Source of the DNA: Erodium maritimum
Lineage: Eukaryota; Streptophyta; Magnoliopsida; Geraniales; Geraniaceae
Assembly (NCBI GenBank): GCA_963921825.1
Contig: OY997591.1
Location: 43,297,825-43,361,824 of the forward strand
Direction: 5' to 3'
DNA: 64,000 nucleotides
Below the pieces are notes generated by a model, which saw only the letters and a list, made by a program, of their open reading frames with translations, was not told the origin of the DNA and searched no databases. Positions within the stretch are counted from its first letter, which is position 1; every line of letters begins with the position of its first letter. Made by a program: the position numbers and the translations under genes. This document shows positions 45,548 to 57,440 of this stretch, in pieces.

Positions 45548-46514
45548 TGTCACGCCCCAAATCCGGTTTTGGCCGGACTCGAGACGTGACCTAAAACAAA
45601 CGAGGTAAAAGTAATAAAACTGTAATAAATTCCATTACAACTGAAAACGAGTCCAAAGTATTTCTCAATAATCCAAAAAAATGTCAAACTTGATAAGTAA
45701 CATAAGGTAAATAAAGTTCAACGATGTGGACCAACACATCTCTAATACAATCCTCAAGACATCCGGAAGCTCCCGAGCCTCGAATTCCCCCAAATCTCAA
45801 GCATACCTGTACACACAATAAATAAATAAATAAATAAATAAATAGGGGTGAGCTTACGCTCAGTAGGGAAAATCGTAAATGACCTTAGTCTCCAAGTTTA
45901 ATATTAAAACTGTTTTAATTCGATGTCACAAAAGTATTTAAAACCCTTAAACCAAAGGATGTAATAAACAAATAAGAAGTAACAATATCAATAGTGCATT
46001 CTTAAGGATAACGATAACTTCCCAGAGAATAGATGGAGAACATTATAATAAAATAGAAACCCATCACACTGGGAACAAGTAAATACTATTAATCAAAGAA
46101 ATGTTATGGAATCCGTTGTGATGAAATAACACCGCTTCTTCAAAGATGACAGTAACTTAAAAGAAGTTCATAATAAATACTTTAACGGATCAATAATAGT
46201 AAAAATGGGAATAATCAATATCTTGCCAACCACTCGCTTTCTCAAGCCTCCGATCCATGGATAGATTATGGGATCACATCGGTTCCCACATTCCGATCCA
46301 CCAGAGTATCCATATCATATCATATTTTCCCTCGGTCCAGAGGAAGCACATGCGTCGGGGCACCGGATACAATCCCAAATGGGCGCTTATGATCGGGATT
46401 CCCAGAAATGCCTCCAAAGGACCATATGTCATAGGGAACCAAGGTAGTGCTCCACTGGGACGCACATCCTTGGGTGAAACCTTAGTAACCATCTCTCAAG
46501 AAGTAACCCAAATA

Positions 46515-46665
46515 ATATCCCGCAGGATCTGCTCATAATCAATCTATATATCCCGCAGGATCTGCCAATAATCAATAATATCCCGCAGGATCTGCCAATA
46601 ATCAATAAATATCCCGCAGGATCTGCTCATAATCATTCTATATATCCCGCAGGATCTGCCAATAA
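46515..46665. repeat. Short tandem units (ATCCCGCAGGATCTG) in the 45548 solo LTR
   Basis: ATCCCGCAGGATCTGC recurs five times, separated by CAATAATCAAT-like spacers of varying length (unit about 30-40 bp). The core contains the palindrome ATCC-CGCA-GGAT. The spacers are themselves repeats, so this is a minisatellite and not a CRISPR array. Confidence 0.88.
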
Positions 46666-47834
46666 TCAACTCTCGTAATATCCAATAACCAATGCCCTCA
46701 GGCTCCAATACTCAGTCCATATCTCACTGTATCTTTCCAACTCCAACCACCACAACGGCACCGAATTACCCCTTCCCCCCCCCCCCCCCCCCGGTGTAGT
46801 ACCGAAACAAACAACCACCAAACAGACAACCACCAAGCAAACAAACAAACATCATACATTTCAGGGATAATAATAAAGGAACAAGCATTAACAAACAAGA
46901 ATAAGGAAAGTATACACTAATACGTCTATCGACCAACTCTCATCGAATCACACTTTTACCACAATACACCAAAGACGCTCACTTAATCCTCAATCTCAGA
47001 AGTACACACGTTCATCAATACAAAGACATCCAATACACTCCACACTTACCGTATGCTTACCTGTCACGAACCAGCGGTACATCGATCACCTGATTGTACC
47101 CCGTGGCACACCCAGTCATACTCGATCATCCGTTCAATCAACAGTTATATCAATGCACACACTCAATCAACCAAGTACACATTCAACCAATCAATCCTCA
47201 TGTGAACGAACAATTTAGCATTCAATCATACAAGCTAATCTAGTTTCATTAGACTCTTAAGCTAACCTAATAACTAGCAACCAACCATGTGAACCTAGCA
47301 CACAACTAATCTGAGAGCTCTTCACAGCCTCTCTACCAGTAAATCAATTTTCCCAAGTATTGAAAGCACACTTCACTAATTGTCATCATCCTAAGCATGC
47401 ATACTAGACTCATCCATTTATTAGTAATTGAAATACGATTATTCTAGTTATTCGTATCCTATAGGCAATTCTAGGACCTTTCCAATTTTATTAACCTAAC
47501 AAGCATCCTAAGCGTTTAAATAAGAAGTTAAGACTTTCCTTACCTCTTGGTAAAACCTCTAAAAACTCTGTTGACAACTAGGTGGTCACCACTCCGTCCT
47601 TCACACGGGTTCCGGCGTGATTCTTCGTTCTTCAAGCTCTAGTCCAAGCTCTTCCTTCCTTCCTTGCTCGGTACTACGGTCTTGGATCACCACAGGGCCA
47701 AAGTTAACAACTCAACGGTGTTCTTAACCCCAAAAAAACATAACAACACCCAAATTATGGAAACAAGGTTTGAAGAAATGATTTAAGAATCGAAAAGGGC
47801 TAAAAGAAAGGGTTTTGGGTTCTGGGGGTCTAAT

Positions 47835-47960
47835 CCGGAATGTGACCCATTCCATGCCACTCGGAGGGCCGGAATGTGGCACGTTCCGGGCCACTCAGAG
47901 GGCCGGAATGTGGCACGTTCTATGCCACTCAGAGGGCCGGAATGTGACACTCTCCATATC
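47835..47960. repeat. ~48-bp tandem units in the 45548 solo LTR
   Basis: About three units contain GCCACTCAGAGGGCCGGAAT followed by GTGGCACGTTC. No coding interpretation. Confidence 0.85.
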
Positions 47961-48856
47961 TCGTTCCGTATCAAACCTGACCAGTTCCTTCCCCTTTCTT
48001 CCCCAACTCGAGTTTCACGAAAATCACCATAAAAACCCCACTTCCAAGTCCTCTCAACTCCAAAATGTTCATCCAAAGTTACCCAACACCAACACCCTCA
48101 ATGGGTTCATCAAAACTTCAACAAAAACACAATCCAAGCATCCTACTTCACTACTTCTTCTCCAAGTAACCACCACAAAGCTAGTTCTTCAACTTCAAGC
48201 CAAAAAACCACAAAACCCATAGATTGAAAGTGGATGGAATGAGAAGATTAGAGCATCCATACCTTGAGGATGTGTAGGAGATGAAGCTAACAAGCTTGGG
48301 AGGGAGAAATGGTGGAAAGATGAGCCAAAAATATCTTCTTTGCTCTCTTTCTTCTTGCTCAAGCCAAGAGTTCTTCTCTCTTCTCTCCCTTAGAAATTCT
48401 CTGCAGCAAATGTGAGGTGAAGTGCTGATTTTCTGACTCACAAAATACCTTAAATGACCAATTTTCCAAATGACCAAAAGTCCCTTGCTAGTCTTATCCT
48501 TTTTTAGCATTTAGGGAGGGTCAAGTGGTCTTTTCCACTCCTTTTCTTCTCATCCAAGCCTCCAATGCCATGTGGCATTGTGGGAGCCACTTTAAATTAA
48601 TGAAATTCCAGCATTCCAATTTTAGTCGTGAAAGTCGATATAAAGTCCGAGTTTGACCAGAAATTGACCGTTACAAAATTACAGTCAAACTGAAGGAAAT
48701 GACCCAACTAAGCTAACAGTGATGACGGCTAAGCTTCTTGGGCCCCGGAAATGTCCCGAATGACTTCCTGAGTCTTCAGTTGACTTTTCCGGCCAAAAGT
48801 CAAACTTCGTCCAAGGTCACCGGTTCGACCGGAGTCGAACGGGGGCGGTTCTTACA

Positions 48857-49610
48857 AGAGGGGTGTTTGATCCAAGCATTGATAAATTTAAAGGGGTCTA
48901 GGACCCCAATCCACCACAGGATTAACAAGTACTATTGGTTTATGATCTGAGATCATCCTAGGCAAGCAAATCTGAGAGAGGTTACTGAATTTGTTTAAGA
49001 GAGAGGGGGGAATAAGGAATCTGTCTATCCTAGATGCCATGTTCCTTGAATTGAACCAAGTATATTTTCCACCATTCAATTGTAAATCAATGAGATGTAA
49101 ATCATCCAAGAAGTTTCTGAAAGTTCTCAAACTAGTAGAGGAAAATAACTGTCCAGTCTTTTCAGATGGATCCAAAATTGCCTTGAAGTCCCCAGCAATA
49201 ATAAGATCCAAAGCAAGAATTGATACCCTTGAACCAATGTCCAGCCAGAGATTTGTCCTAGAAGACACCTAACAAGGAGCATAGACATTGATCACTGATA
49301 GACAAGTATTCATAGGTAGATAACAACCTGTCCAGTAAAGGGTGTGCTCCACAATAATATGAGATTGATGTTCAAAAATCTCCTTGTTCCAGATGGTAAT
49401 GATGCCCCCAGAGTTACCATCAGCTGGAACAAACAAAGCTTCCCAAGAACTGCTAAAGCCACAACTAGAGAGGAAAAATACTGGCAATACAGACAATTTT
49501 GAGTCCTGAATTAACACCATTGAGGGTTGATGCTTGCGACACAAGTTTCTAAGAGCTCTTCTCTTTTGGCTAGAAGAAGCTCCCCTAATGTTCCAGGTAA
49601 TAATCTTCAT
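48857..49610 (-). pseudogene. LINE-2 ORF2: AP endonuclease domain
   Basis: It begins MKIITWNIRGASSSQKRRAL at 49610 (metal-site Asn in WNIRG) and continues VLIQDSKLS, GGIITIWNKEIF and VINVYAPC. A single stop near 49268 follows, then the same frame resumes: LDLIIAGDFKAILDPSEK, GGKYTWFNSRNMASRIDRFL and MISDHKPIVL (terminal Asp-His), ending at VDWGPRPL by the solo LTR. One in-frame stop is the only obvious lesion; GDFK replaces the usual GDFN. ORF2 starts about 3 bp from the ORF1 end, so the two ORFs nearly overlap. Confidence 0.93.
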
Positions 49611-51552
49611 AGAGAAGAGAGTCTCTGAGTAGGCAGACTCTTAATCTCCCCTTCCTCAGGCCCCTCTAGATCACAACATTCATCATCTGTATTGGTCTCC
49701 AATTGAACAGTCTGATTGAGCTCCTCCTCCAGAATATCGAATTGCTGGATCACCACCTCTTCTGAAACCAAAGCATTCAAACCCAAAGATTTTCCATACT
49801 CCCAAGTGCCAGCCCCTCCTGATTTAAACAAATGATTTTTTTCAACAGTACTCAGTAGAGGCTTTTTTGACTTATCTAGTATAACTTTGGTCTTTGAACG
49901 AGTATTATAAGCAACAGACACCCCTCTCTTTTTCTTACTAATGGACCCAAGAGAAACAATAGGAGTCCCTAATACCTCAATAGGAGGAGGATTAGAGTTT
50001 AAACTTTCAATTCCCTCCAAAACTAATTGATTGGGAAGAGGATTTTGTTGACTGGACCCCACGATTGTAAGTGTTGGGTTAACACTCACCATCTCATTAA
50101 TGTCTTCACTAATCAAGACTAGCTTTTGTCCTTATAGAACTGGTGTAGTCCCATCCTCAAAAGTTGGGGAATGACTCGGTTCTCCCTCAGATAGCCTCAC
50201 CGGAACAGTGTGTAGAGGAATACTGTTTTCCTCTCCCAAAGAATCAGGTGCAAATAGTGCATCTTTGAATTTTCTTGTAGCTGAGTTTGCAAACTCCACT
50301 GATCTTAAGGAGGAGATAGGAGTGGCCACCAACCCCAAGGTGTTCCTTAATGTGGGGAAATTTTCAGCATTCAACTGAAAATCTTCAATTAAATTTTGTG
50401 TTTCCATCACCAGATCCTCAGACTGTAGCAAAACAACCCACTTCAGCATAAGCTCTTTCTACAGCTGTAACCTCAGAAGTTTTGTTGGAATCCAAAGAGT
50501 TAATGGCATTAGTCCCACCCAGAATAGAATTACCAGAATTAACCGAATCAGTGTCAGAAGAGGGATTAAATGTTATCTTGAGTGAAGTTGGGTATTAAAT
50601 TAGGAACACATTTGACATCCACAGAACTAGTCATGACCTTGTGTTCCTGTTCTTCCAAGTAGAGGCTTGACTCTTTGTATACCCTTAAATACTCTTGTGC
50701 ATGTAACAGTATGAAAATCGTTTCCATGGATGATCCAGTATAGGCATCCGGATGTATCCAAACCATCGAACCAAGATCTTCAACCACAGTTTCAAAAGTT
50801 TCAGAACACCAACCCAATATTGGTATACCATGTAAAGCTACCCAAGTGAACTTGCCACCTTGTTTACAGAGATGGATTTTATCTTTCAGGACAGTCATCC
50901 AAGTTCTTAACCAGGCTGCTTCATTATCCAGTGCCTCACTCTCCAATTTCTCATCAGCAAAATATAGCATTACCACCCTATTCCCCTTCTCTTTCAGCCT
51001 TGAAATCCTCCATTATCAATTAAATGGAGAAGGATTTATATAGTACATCAATGTGACCTTTATCGAGCCATTTTCTATGCTCCTCAACTACTCTCCCTCT
51101 AGCCACCACTTCCTCAGGTTCTGAACTCAAAGTTTGCTTATTTCTCCACTCAAGATTGGAAGCTTTGTTCCCCCCAACCCGATCTTTAATCCAATCCTTT
51201 GTCACAAATAGTTTATAACCCTTGAGAAAGTACCCATTGAAGATATTAATCCCTCTATGTGCAGCTTCTTGAGTTTTGAAGGTCACAAAACCAACCAACG
51301 TCCTCTACTATTGGGATTTAGTGGTGTCTCTGCTTTTAAGATCTCTCCACACTCAAGGAAGAGATTTTGAAGCCGGGTGTTAGAGGTTTTTGGCAGCAGA
51401 TTATGTACAAAAAGCTTCATTTAGTCACTTCCAATTATCTTAGGGCGAGTATGAGACCTCCCTCCTTGACTTCCATTAGTGTGTCCCAAGACTTGCTCAT
51501 GTCCTAACCTTTCAAACCCTGGTGGAGGTCCAGACGCTGAAGAACCAGCCAT
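49607..51552 (-). pseudogene. LINE-2 ORF1: RRM-containing RNA-binding protein
   Basis: The start at 51552 gives MAGSSASGPPPGFERLGHEQ; a stop follows near 51423. An RRM is then readable: KLFVHNLLPKT, FLECGEILKAET, VGFVTFKTQEAAHRGINIFN, GYKLFVTKDWIKDR (about 51420-51170), with RNP1-like GFVTF and RNP2-like LFVHNL. The middle block 50976-50566 (VMLYFADEKLESEALDNEAA, GKFTWVALHGIPILGWCSET) is the conserved core of plant RRM-type LINE ORF1. The C-terminus (50116-49607) is low-complexity and acidic. It would bind LINE RNA. At least three frame breaks. Confidence 0.88.
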
Positions 51553-51923
51553 GACCCAAAATATTCAGAGAGATTAGAGATGTGAATGTTAAAGATCCAA
51601 CTGCAAATGTTTTGCAACAAGTAAGCTCGACGAACCAATCAGATAAGAACACCCTTCCAACTTATAGATACGGAGGCTTGAAACATAGGAGGTAGTAGAT
51701 GAGGAAGAAGACAAGACCACGGTGGTTCGATGACCTTGGTTAGATCATCCTGAACACTACACCGGGCCTGAGGGAAGAGTGAATAGAGAAGACAACTGAA
51801 AAGCAATTGTGTGAAGTAGAAATTGATGAAGAGATTGAATAAAGAAGATGGATGAACAGTGTTGCTACAGTAGTCTAGTAGAGAGAGTTTTTTTAGATAC
51901 TTAGTTTCGAAGGAAACTATTGA
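51553..51923 (-). other. LINE-2 5' untranslated region
   Basis: About 370 bp between the TSD and the ORF1 ATG with no open frame. The presence of a full 5' UTR and ORF1 argues against 5' truncation, which is unusual for plant LINE copies. Confidence 0.75.
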
Positions 51924-51941
51924 GGTTTCATATTACTTATG

Positions 51942-53361
51942 TGTTGGAATAACATATCGATGTGTGTTCTTATCTGTGTCCACAAAATAAATAGAACCAT
52001 GGATTAGGATGGATCACACTCGATGGGTCCCAAATCAAAAAGTTTTGCTAGAAGCGACTAGTATGAAAGATGTCTCTTTATGGCTTATTTTTCTATTAGT
52101 CACTGGAATGGGATTCCAAATTCTGATCATAAATATCATGTGGGACATGATATTGGACGACCCGACCTGAATATGTTCCATAGATCCAGTCATGAACATA
52201 TTCAATGTCGTAGGTTGTGTATCCTTAAACCAAGGAGTCTTTGTGGTCACTATGCAGTAAACAACTGAGTTTAACATGAGCCCAACGTTTCTTGTAATAG
52301 GGCTTCCATAATGGCCAGGATTGGCTTGGGGACGGACTGCACGAGTGACACGAAAGACGGCTAAGGGATTTATCCCTCATACTGCATTGTGGGAAAGATA
52401 TCGGTTCTCAAACGCTTGATAGAGAGTGAGTGAAAGAATAGCTTGGCCATGCACATGATAATAGGTATCATATATTCAATCATCTCGCATATCAAGGAGA
52501 AATGGTTCAGAATAATAAGGATGATGGGTCTATACCTTATCTCAATCAGGATATTTGTAATATAAGGATAATAACATGGACGACGATAAGGTTAGAATCG
52601 ACAAAGGGTCGATTCGCTATGTAGTTTCAGCCAATACCAAGTCTTGTTAATTGTCACTTATGTAGGATCAAGTAAAATGAGATTTTATGTTGATCTACTG
52701 ACATGCATAAACCTAAAAATGTAGATTTGTTGAAATTTGGGCAAGGATGAATCTCTTTGACACAGTGATAGAGATTGGCCAAGCAGGAAGTTGACACGGG
52801 ACATGAGCAAAATTGTGTTTTTGGTCATAAGTCGTAAGTTATTAGGATTTTAGAGATCGATAGAAGAGTTGGATTCTTGGGATCGAAATCATCGGATAAT
52901 ATTGGACATATCCGAAGTGAAGGCGTTGGAGACGTTGAGCGCTTTTCAGGACCTCGATGGGAGTGGTCGTGGGCCCCACCTACGAGGCTCAAATAGGCGG
53001 CCCAAGGGATTATCTAGTTGAGTCTTAATTAGATGAATCAAACCAAGTTATTTAACATAGTTAGTTAGTAACTTGGTGGGACCTTGATTCCACTAACTAA
53101 CTAATTAACTAATCAAATAAAGTCCACTATCTTAATTAACAGCACATGGAAAGTGATGGGAGATAAGTGAGGTGATGGTCACCACATATCTCTGCATTCA
53201 AGAAACTTATTAATTTATCTCATGCATAAGAGTGTTGTAAAAAAAGAGAAAAATCAACACAATTTTCTCTCTTCTTCCCCCCTTGTCAACCCCCCATTTG
53301 GTTTTAATTAATTGTTCCCCTGCGAGTTGGTTACTCTCTTACCCTACCAAGAGACCTGATA
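51942..53361 (+). repeat. LTR of Angela-C (1420 bp), the only complete Angela LTR in the window
   Basis: Starts TGTTGGAATAACAT and ends GAGACCTGATA. From 52265 on it aligns with 853-2113 and from 52588 with 13955-14432/29068-29574. The terminal CA has decayed to TA. A start in TGTTGG is common in Angela/SIRE-like copia LTRs. Confidence 0.83.
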
Positions 53362-53362
53362 G

Positions 53363-53375
53363 TGGTGACAGAGCC
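53363..53375 (+). other. Degenerate primer-binding site of Angela-C
   Basis: TGGTGACAGAGCC in the position of TGGTATCAGAGTC of Angela-B, with two changes in the core. It would pair poorly with initiator-Met tRNA. Confidence 0.75.
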
Positions 53376-54839
53376 ATCCAACCATTCGGATTCACAAGAG
53401 GAGCTGAAATTTCAGTTTTGTGCATGCTTGTTTCGGTTTTGACATGTTATTTTGCATACTTGATTGATAACATGTTCTAAAAAAATTCTTGTTGATTTAA
53501 TGCATGAAATATGTAATTTTAAAAATTAATTCAAATATGAAATTTTGGAGAAAAATTTGATTTTCGGGGCACGAGAGCGGGACTCTTGGGGAGCCGAACT
53601 ACTGACCGAACGGGGTTCCGTTGGAGGGACCTAGGCCGAACTGTGACCATTGGATGGTCGGAACGTCGAGGAAAAACCATTTAGTTATTCATGACAAGTT
53701 TAGAACCTTCTTGATGAACTCAAAAATCAAACGTCGAAAAGTTTTAAATTTGAACGGTTTCGATAAAACGAGCATTAAACTTTTCAAAACTTGGCAATTA
53801 AATAAAACTGGATATTCACACGATGTTTGATAACATTCTTGTTTGATAACACGGTGTGTGATGTGATGTTGGCATCGTTCACGTAATATCCCCAGGATTT
53901 AATTTATCGCTTTTCACGGTCTGTGTACCGTTAGTGTAAGAATTATTCTTTTAAACTGTGGTCGTCGTACCACTTAAATGTAATAATTATTTTTTTCCCG
54001 ACCTGTGAGTCGTGTATTTATTTGCAACCATTTCTCTCGACTTGGAGTCAATGGATCTCAAGAAGCGAGTGGGAGGTCGTTATCGTCGGTTTGCAATCGG
54101 TGGAGCTCAAGAAATGAGTGGGAGTTAGGTTAAGGGGTTGTTACATGCACGATTATTATTGTATGCTTTTTTTAGTTTGCATGCATAATTTTTAATGCTT
54201 GATTACAATTGCATGCTTAAATTTTTAATTCCGAGCATATCACCTCACATGCAAAGATAAAATTGGATTTTTAATCGTTGTTTGTGAGCCTTTAGACCGT
54301 CATTGCATTGGATGTGGTCGACGGGTTCAAAGGAAGAATTACATTGGATGTAATTGGAGGCATCATTATATTTGGAATGTAGTTGATGTGCTCATCACAT
54401 CTAGGATATGTCAAAGTTTAAACAAAACCAGACAAGTAAAATTTGATTCATGTCAGATACCTGCCATATTCTCAATAGCTTACTACCTCCCTGTCCTATG
54501 GGTGTCGTGCACCTTCGCGGAGCACCTACATAGTGTCGGTCATAATTGAAAATTAGTGGACTCGGCTACGATTCTCAACCAGGGTTGAGCTAGGGTATCA
54601 GATAGGGTAATCAGTGTACTAAGTGTACCTACCCTAGACAAGGGTCACATTGGATGTGATGGACGGGGTCCTACCTACATAGCTTGATTAACTAGTGAGC
54701 CTTTGTTCAGCTTAATTGAGTGAATCAAGGATCTTGGTTTTAGATTCTAAAAGTTTAGCATCACTTGGTTGGTGTTTAAACAAGATCTTCACAAAATTTA
54801 CTGAATGTACTGATAAATTTTCTTTTTCGTGTAGATCAA
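53376..54839 (+). other. Untranslated leader of Angela-C
   Basis: About 1.46 kb with no coding region; long leaders are usual in Angela/BARE-type elements. A TTGGATGT-type phrase recurs several times at 54300-54400 and 54640-54660. A short open frame at 53621-53830 has no recognisable family. Confidence 0.7.
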
Positions 54840-55934
54840 ATGTCAAGTTATTCAACGAGCAGTAGTTTGTCATTGAAAACCATGTTGGACAAGGTAAAAC
54901 TCAATGGGGAAAACTATCTGGATTAGAACATAAACTTGAGGATAGTCCTCAAGTATGAATGCAAACAATATGTCATAGACCAGGCAATCCCTTAGAAGCC
55001 CGCTAATAACGCCTCTACGGCCATTAAGGATGCATACCAAAAGCATCTTAGTGATTCTATCGATCTGGCATGTATTATGTTGGGCTGCATGGAGTCTGAA
55101 CTCCAGGAGTAGCTCATGGAGCATTATGAAGACCCATTTAGCATGATGGGGGTCATAAAGGGTATGTTCAAAGAAAGGGCACGTATCGTAAGGTACAATG
55201 TCCTCAATGAACTTCTCTCCTGCAAAATGTCAGTAGGGAGCTCTATGGGTCCTCATGTCCTAAAGATGAAGGGGTATCTCGAACATCTTAACCGACTAGA
55301 TATTAAGATTGAAAACGAGATGGAAACGGATGTGGTTCTGCGCTCCCTTCCTCGTTCATATGTTGGGTTCGCCGTGAACTATCATATGCACGATATGGAC
55401 AAGACCATATCAGAGTTACATGGCATGCTACCAACTGCTACGAAGAATATCAAGGATCAGGGATCCAAGGATATTCTTATGGTCAGAAAGGGAACCAATT
55501 TCAAGAAGGGAATTGGAACTGGCAAGGGAAAGGCCTCTACGCACCTGGCAAGAAAGATAATGCATCCAAAGGGTCCTAAACTTCTTAGGACCGGGGAGTC
55601 CTCTAGGATGGCGAAGGAGGTCGAGAATATTTTCTTTGACAATCAACAGCCTAGTCATTGGAAGAAAGAATGAAGGATGTTCCAGGATGATCTGAAAAAG
55701 GGCGGTGGGACTGTACCTTCGACATGTATTTACTTCATAGAGCTACTTCTCTCTACTTCCAGATATCCATGGGTAATGGATACCGGGGCTGAATCTCACA
55801 TATGTACTAATATGCAGTGGCTGGAAGGTAGAAGACGCTTGAAGAAGGACGAGGTGGATCTTAGAGTGGGAAACAATATCAGGGTTGCAGCAACTGTTGT
55901 AGGATCCATTAGTATTTTTTTTCAAGTGGCCTAG
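54840..55934 (+). pseudogene. Angela-C gag and protease
   Basis: The ATG at 54840 gives MSSYSTSSSLSLKTMLDKVK then LNGENYL, the normal start of Angela gag. A stop replaces the Trp that should follow, and two more stops lie before 55116. The frame 55116-55673 then covers the capsid: MKGYLEHLNRLDIKIENEME, NYHMHDMDKTISELHGML. After the gag stop at 55673 the next frame has the protease box RYPWVMDTGAESHICTN (about 55758-55808) and EVDLRVGNNIRVAATVVG. Better preserved than Angela-B, which lacks the gag start. Confidence 0.9.
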
Positions 55935-57440
55935 TATTGGTTTTGAACAATGTATGTTGCATACCTATTTTTAGTAGGAACATTGTATCTATTTCTATGT
56001 TGGACAAGGAAGGCTACAAGTTTGATGTTGGAATTGGGATTTTCAATATTTTATGACATGATATATTTTATGCTAGTGCTAAAATGTTTGGAGGATTGTA
56101 CATATTAGATATGGATAAAAATTCCTCAAACTCTATTTATAACGTAAATACCAAGAGGTCTAAATCCAATGATTTAGACCAAACTCTATTATGGCACTAT
56201 CGTTTATACCACATAAACGAGAAACACATATCAGCATTTCACAAGTCCGGACTTCTGAGTCCATTCTAATTTCATTCGATTGATAGGTGTGAATCTTGTT
56301 TGATGGTGAAAAGGACTAAAGTCCCCTTCATCGGTCGCGGTGAAAGGGCGGGTGACTTGTTGGGGCTAATACACTCGGACGTGTATGGACCAATGAGTAC
56401 ACTTTCCAGGAGAGGTTTTACCTAGGAAAAACGTTGTTTCCTAACCCACTTCAACCTTCAGTTATCACTTCTTAACTTATGCGACCTTTAGTTATCACTT
56501 TCTAGCTCAAAAATACTTTTTTTTACAATTCCTAACCCAAAAGGTGGTACATTTTTACAAAAAGTAGTTTTTTCTCAGTTAGGAATTGTAAAAACCATAC
56601 CACCTTTGGGTTAGGAATTGTAAAAAAAACATTTTTGAGTTAGGAAGTGATAACTGAAGATCACATAAGCTAAGGAGTGATAAATGAAGTTACGATAGGT
56701 TAGTAATCGACGTTATCCCTGTTACCTACTTCATCATATTTACTAACGACTACAATAGATTTTATTATGTTTATTTGATGAGACATAAGTCTGAAGCCTT
56801 TGATAAATCAAAGAGTTTAAGGCTAGAGTAGAAAACCAACTCGGAAAAAGTATCAAGGAACTTTGATTGGATCGAGTGGAGAATACTTAACCATAGAGTT
56901 TTTGGATCATCTGGTGGAGAACGGGATTCTTTCGAAATGGACTCCTCCTAGAAGACTGTATTTGAATGGTGTGTCCGAACGAAGAAATTGGACTTTATTG
57001 GATTTAGTCTGGTCCTTGATCAGTGGGACTGATCTCCCAATCTCATTCTGGGGTCATGCTCTGGAGACGTCCGCTTATACACTGAATTAGGCTCCATCGT
57101 AGGCTGTGGAGAGGACACCATTTGAGAAATGGCATGGGAAGAAGCTTGTTTTGTCCTTCCTAAAGATTTGGGGTTGCAAGGCTTATGTGAAACGTTTGGT
57201 TTCGATTAAGCTCAAACCAAGATATAAAAAATGCTCCTTCGTGGGGTATCCCAAATAAACAAGGGGATACTACTTCTACAAACTTAGTGAGAACATAGTG
57301 CCCGTCACTTGGGGTGGGGTCTTTCGAGAAAAGGAGTTTGTTCCCAAAGACGTCAATGGGAGGATTGTACATCTCGAAGAAATTTAGGATGCTACATGTC
57401 CGTCTGAACCACTTGAGAACCCAGTAGAAAAGGAGCCAGA
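55935..57440 (+). pseudogene. Angela-C pre-integrase and integrase, interrupted by a MITE
   Basis: GGLYILDMDKN and LLWHYRLYHINEKHISAFHK (about 56190) mark the zinc-binding pre-integrase, followed by CESCLMVKRTKVPF and LGLIHSDVYGPMSTL, the first catalytic Asp region. The 295-bp MITE lies at 56425-56719. After it come YFIIFTNDYNRFYYVYLMRH (Asp to Asn at the second site) and YLTIEFLDHLVENGILSKW (about 56880-56940). The C-terminal part reads NGVSERRNWTLLDLVWSLIS and LPISFWGHALETSAYTLN. Several stops. Confidence 0.88.
56425..56719. mobile_element. Palindromic MITE, probably Mutator-like, 295 bp
   Basis: The two halves are near-complementary over their length (for example TACAATTCCTAACCCAAAAG at about 56523 and its complement at about 56603-56622). 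Ends are GGAAAAACGTTG and, on the other strand, GGGATAACGTCG, an imperfect TIR. The flanks TTTTACCTA (56416-56424) and TGTTACCTA (56720-56728) match at 8 of 9 positions. A 9-bp TSD with a long TIR suggests Mutator-like; there is no coding capacity. It interrupts the Angela-C integrase. Confidence 0.82.

Larger units (their letters stand above)
45548..48856 (-). mobile_element. Solo LTR of a second, related gypsy family (3309 bp) in LINE-2
   Basis: Starts TGTCACGCCCC and ends CGGTTCTTACA, flanked by a perfect TSD AGAGG at 45543-45547 and 48857-48861. Ends are shared with the Tekay-family LTRs, as is a GGGGTGAGC...GCTCA block at 45845-45862, but the bulk differs. Inside are an AATA microsatellite (about 45815-45844), ATCCCGCAGGATCTGCC units (46515-46665), an 18-C run (46775-46792) and ~48-bp units (47835-47960). 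Confidence 0.95.
35968..51923 (-). mobile_element. LINE-2: full-length RRM-ORF1 L1-type LINE, expanded by three solo LTRs
   Basis: The 15-bp TSD GGTTTCATATTACTT flanks it at 35953-35967 and 51924-51938. Removing the solo LTRs at 36657-39602, 42205-45222 and 45548-48856 leaves about 6.67 kb. Minus-strand order: 5' UTR (51923-51553), ORF1 with an RNA recognition motif (51552-49607), ORF2 with endonuclease (49610 on), RT and zinc-binding C-terminus ending near 39655, then a ~740-bp 3' UTR with an A-rich stretch near 35985. An RRM in ORF1 defines the BNR-like L1 group first described in beet. No RNase H domain is present, unlike LINE-1. Confidence 0.93.

Noticed and set aside
46515-46665. Spaced ATCCCGCAGGATCTG repeats that superficially resemble repeat-spacer structure
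   Set aside because: Spacers are variants of the same AATAATCAAT sequence, so this is an imperfect minisatellite.
49888-50449. Possible host gene in the acidic low-complexity frames between 49607 and 50449
   Set aside because: Position between the RRM core and ORF2, orientation and spacing fit the C-terminal part of LINE-2 ORF1.
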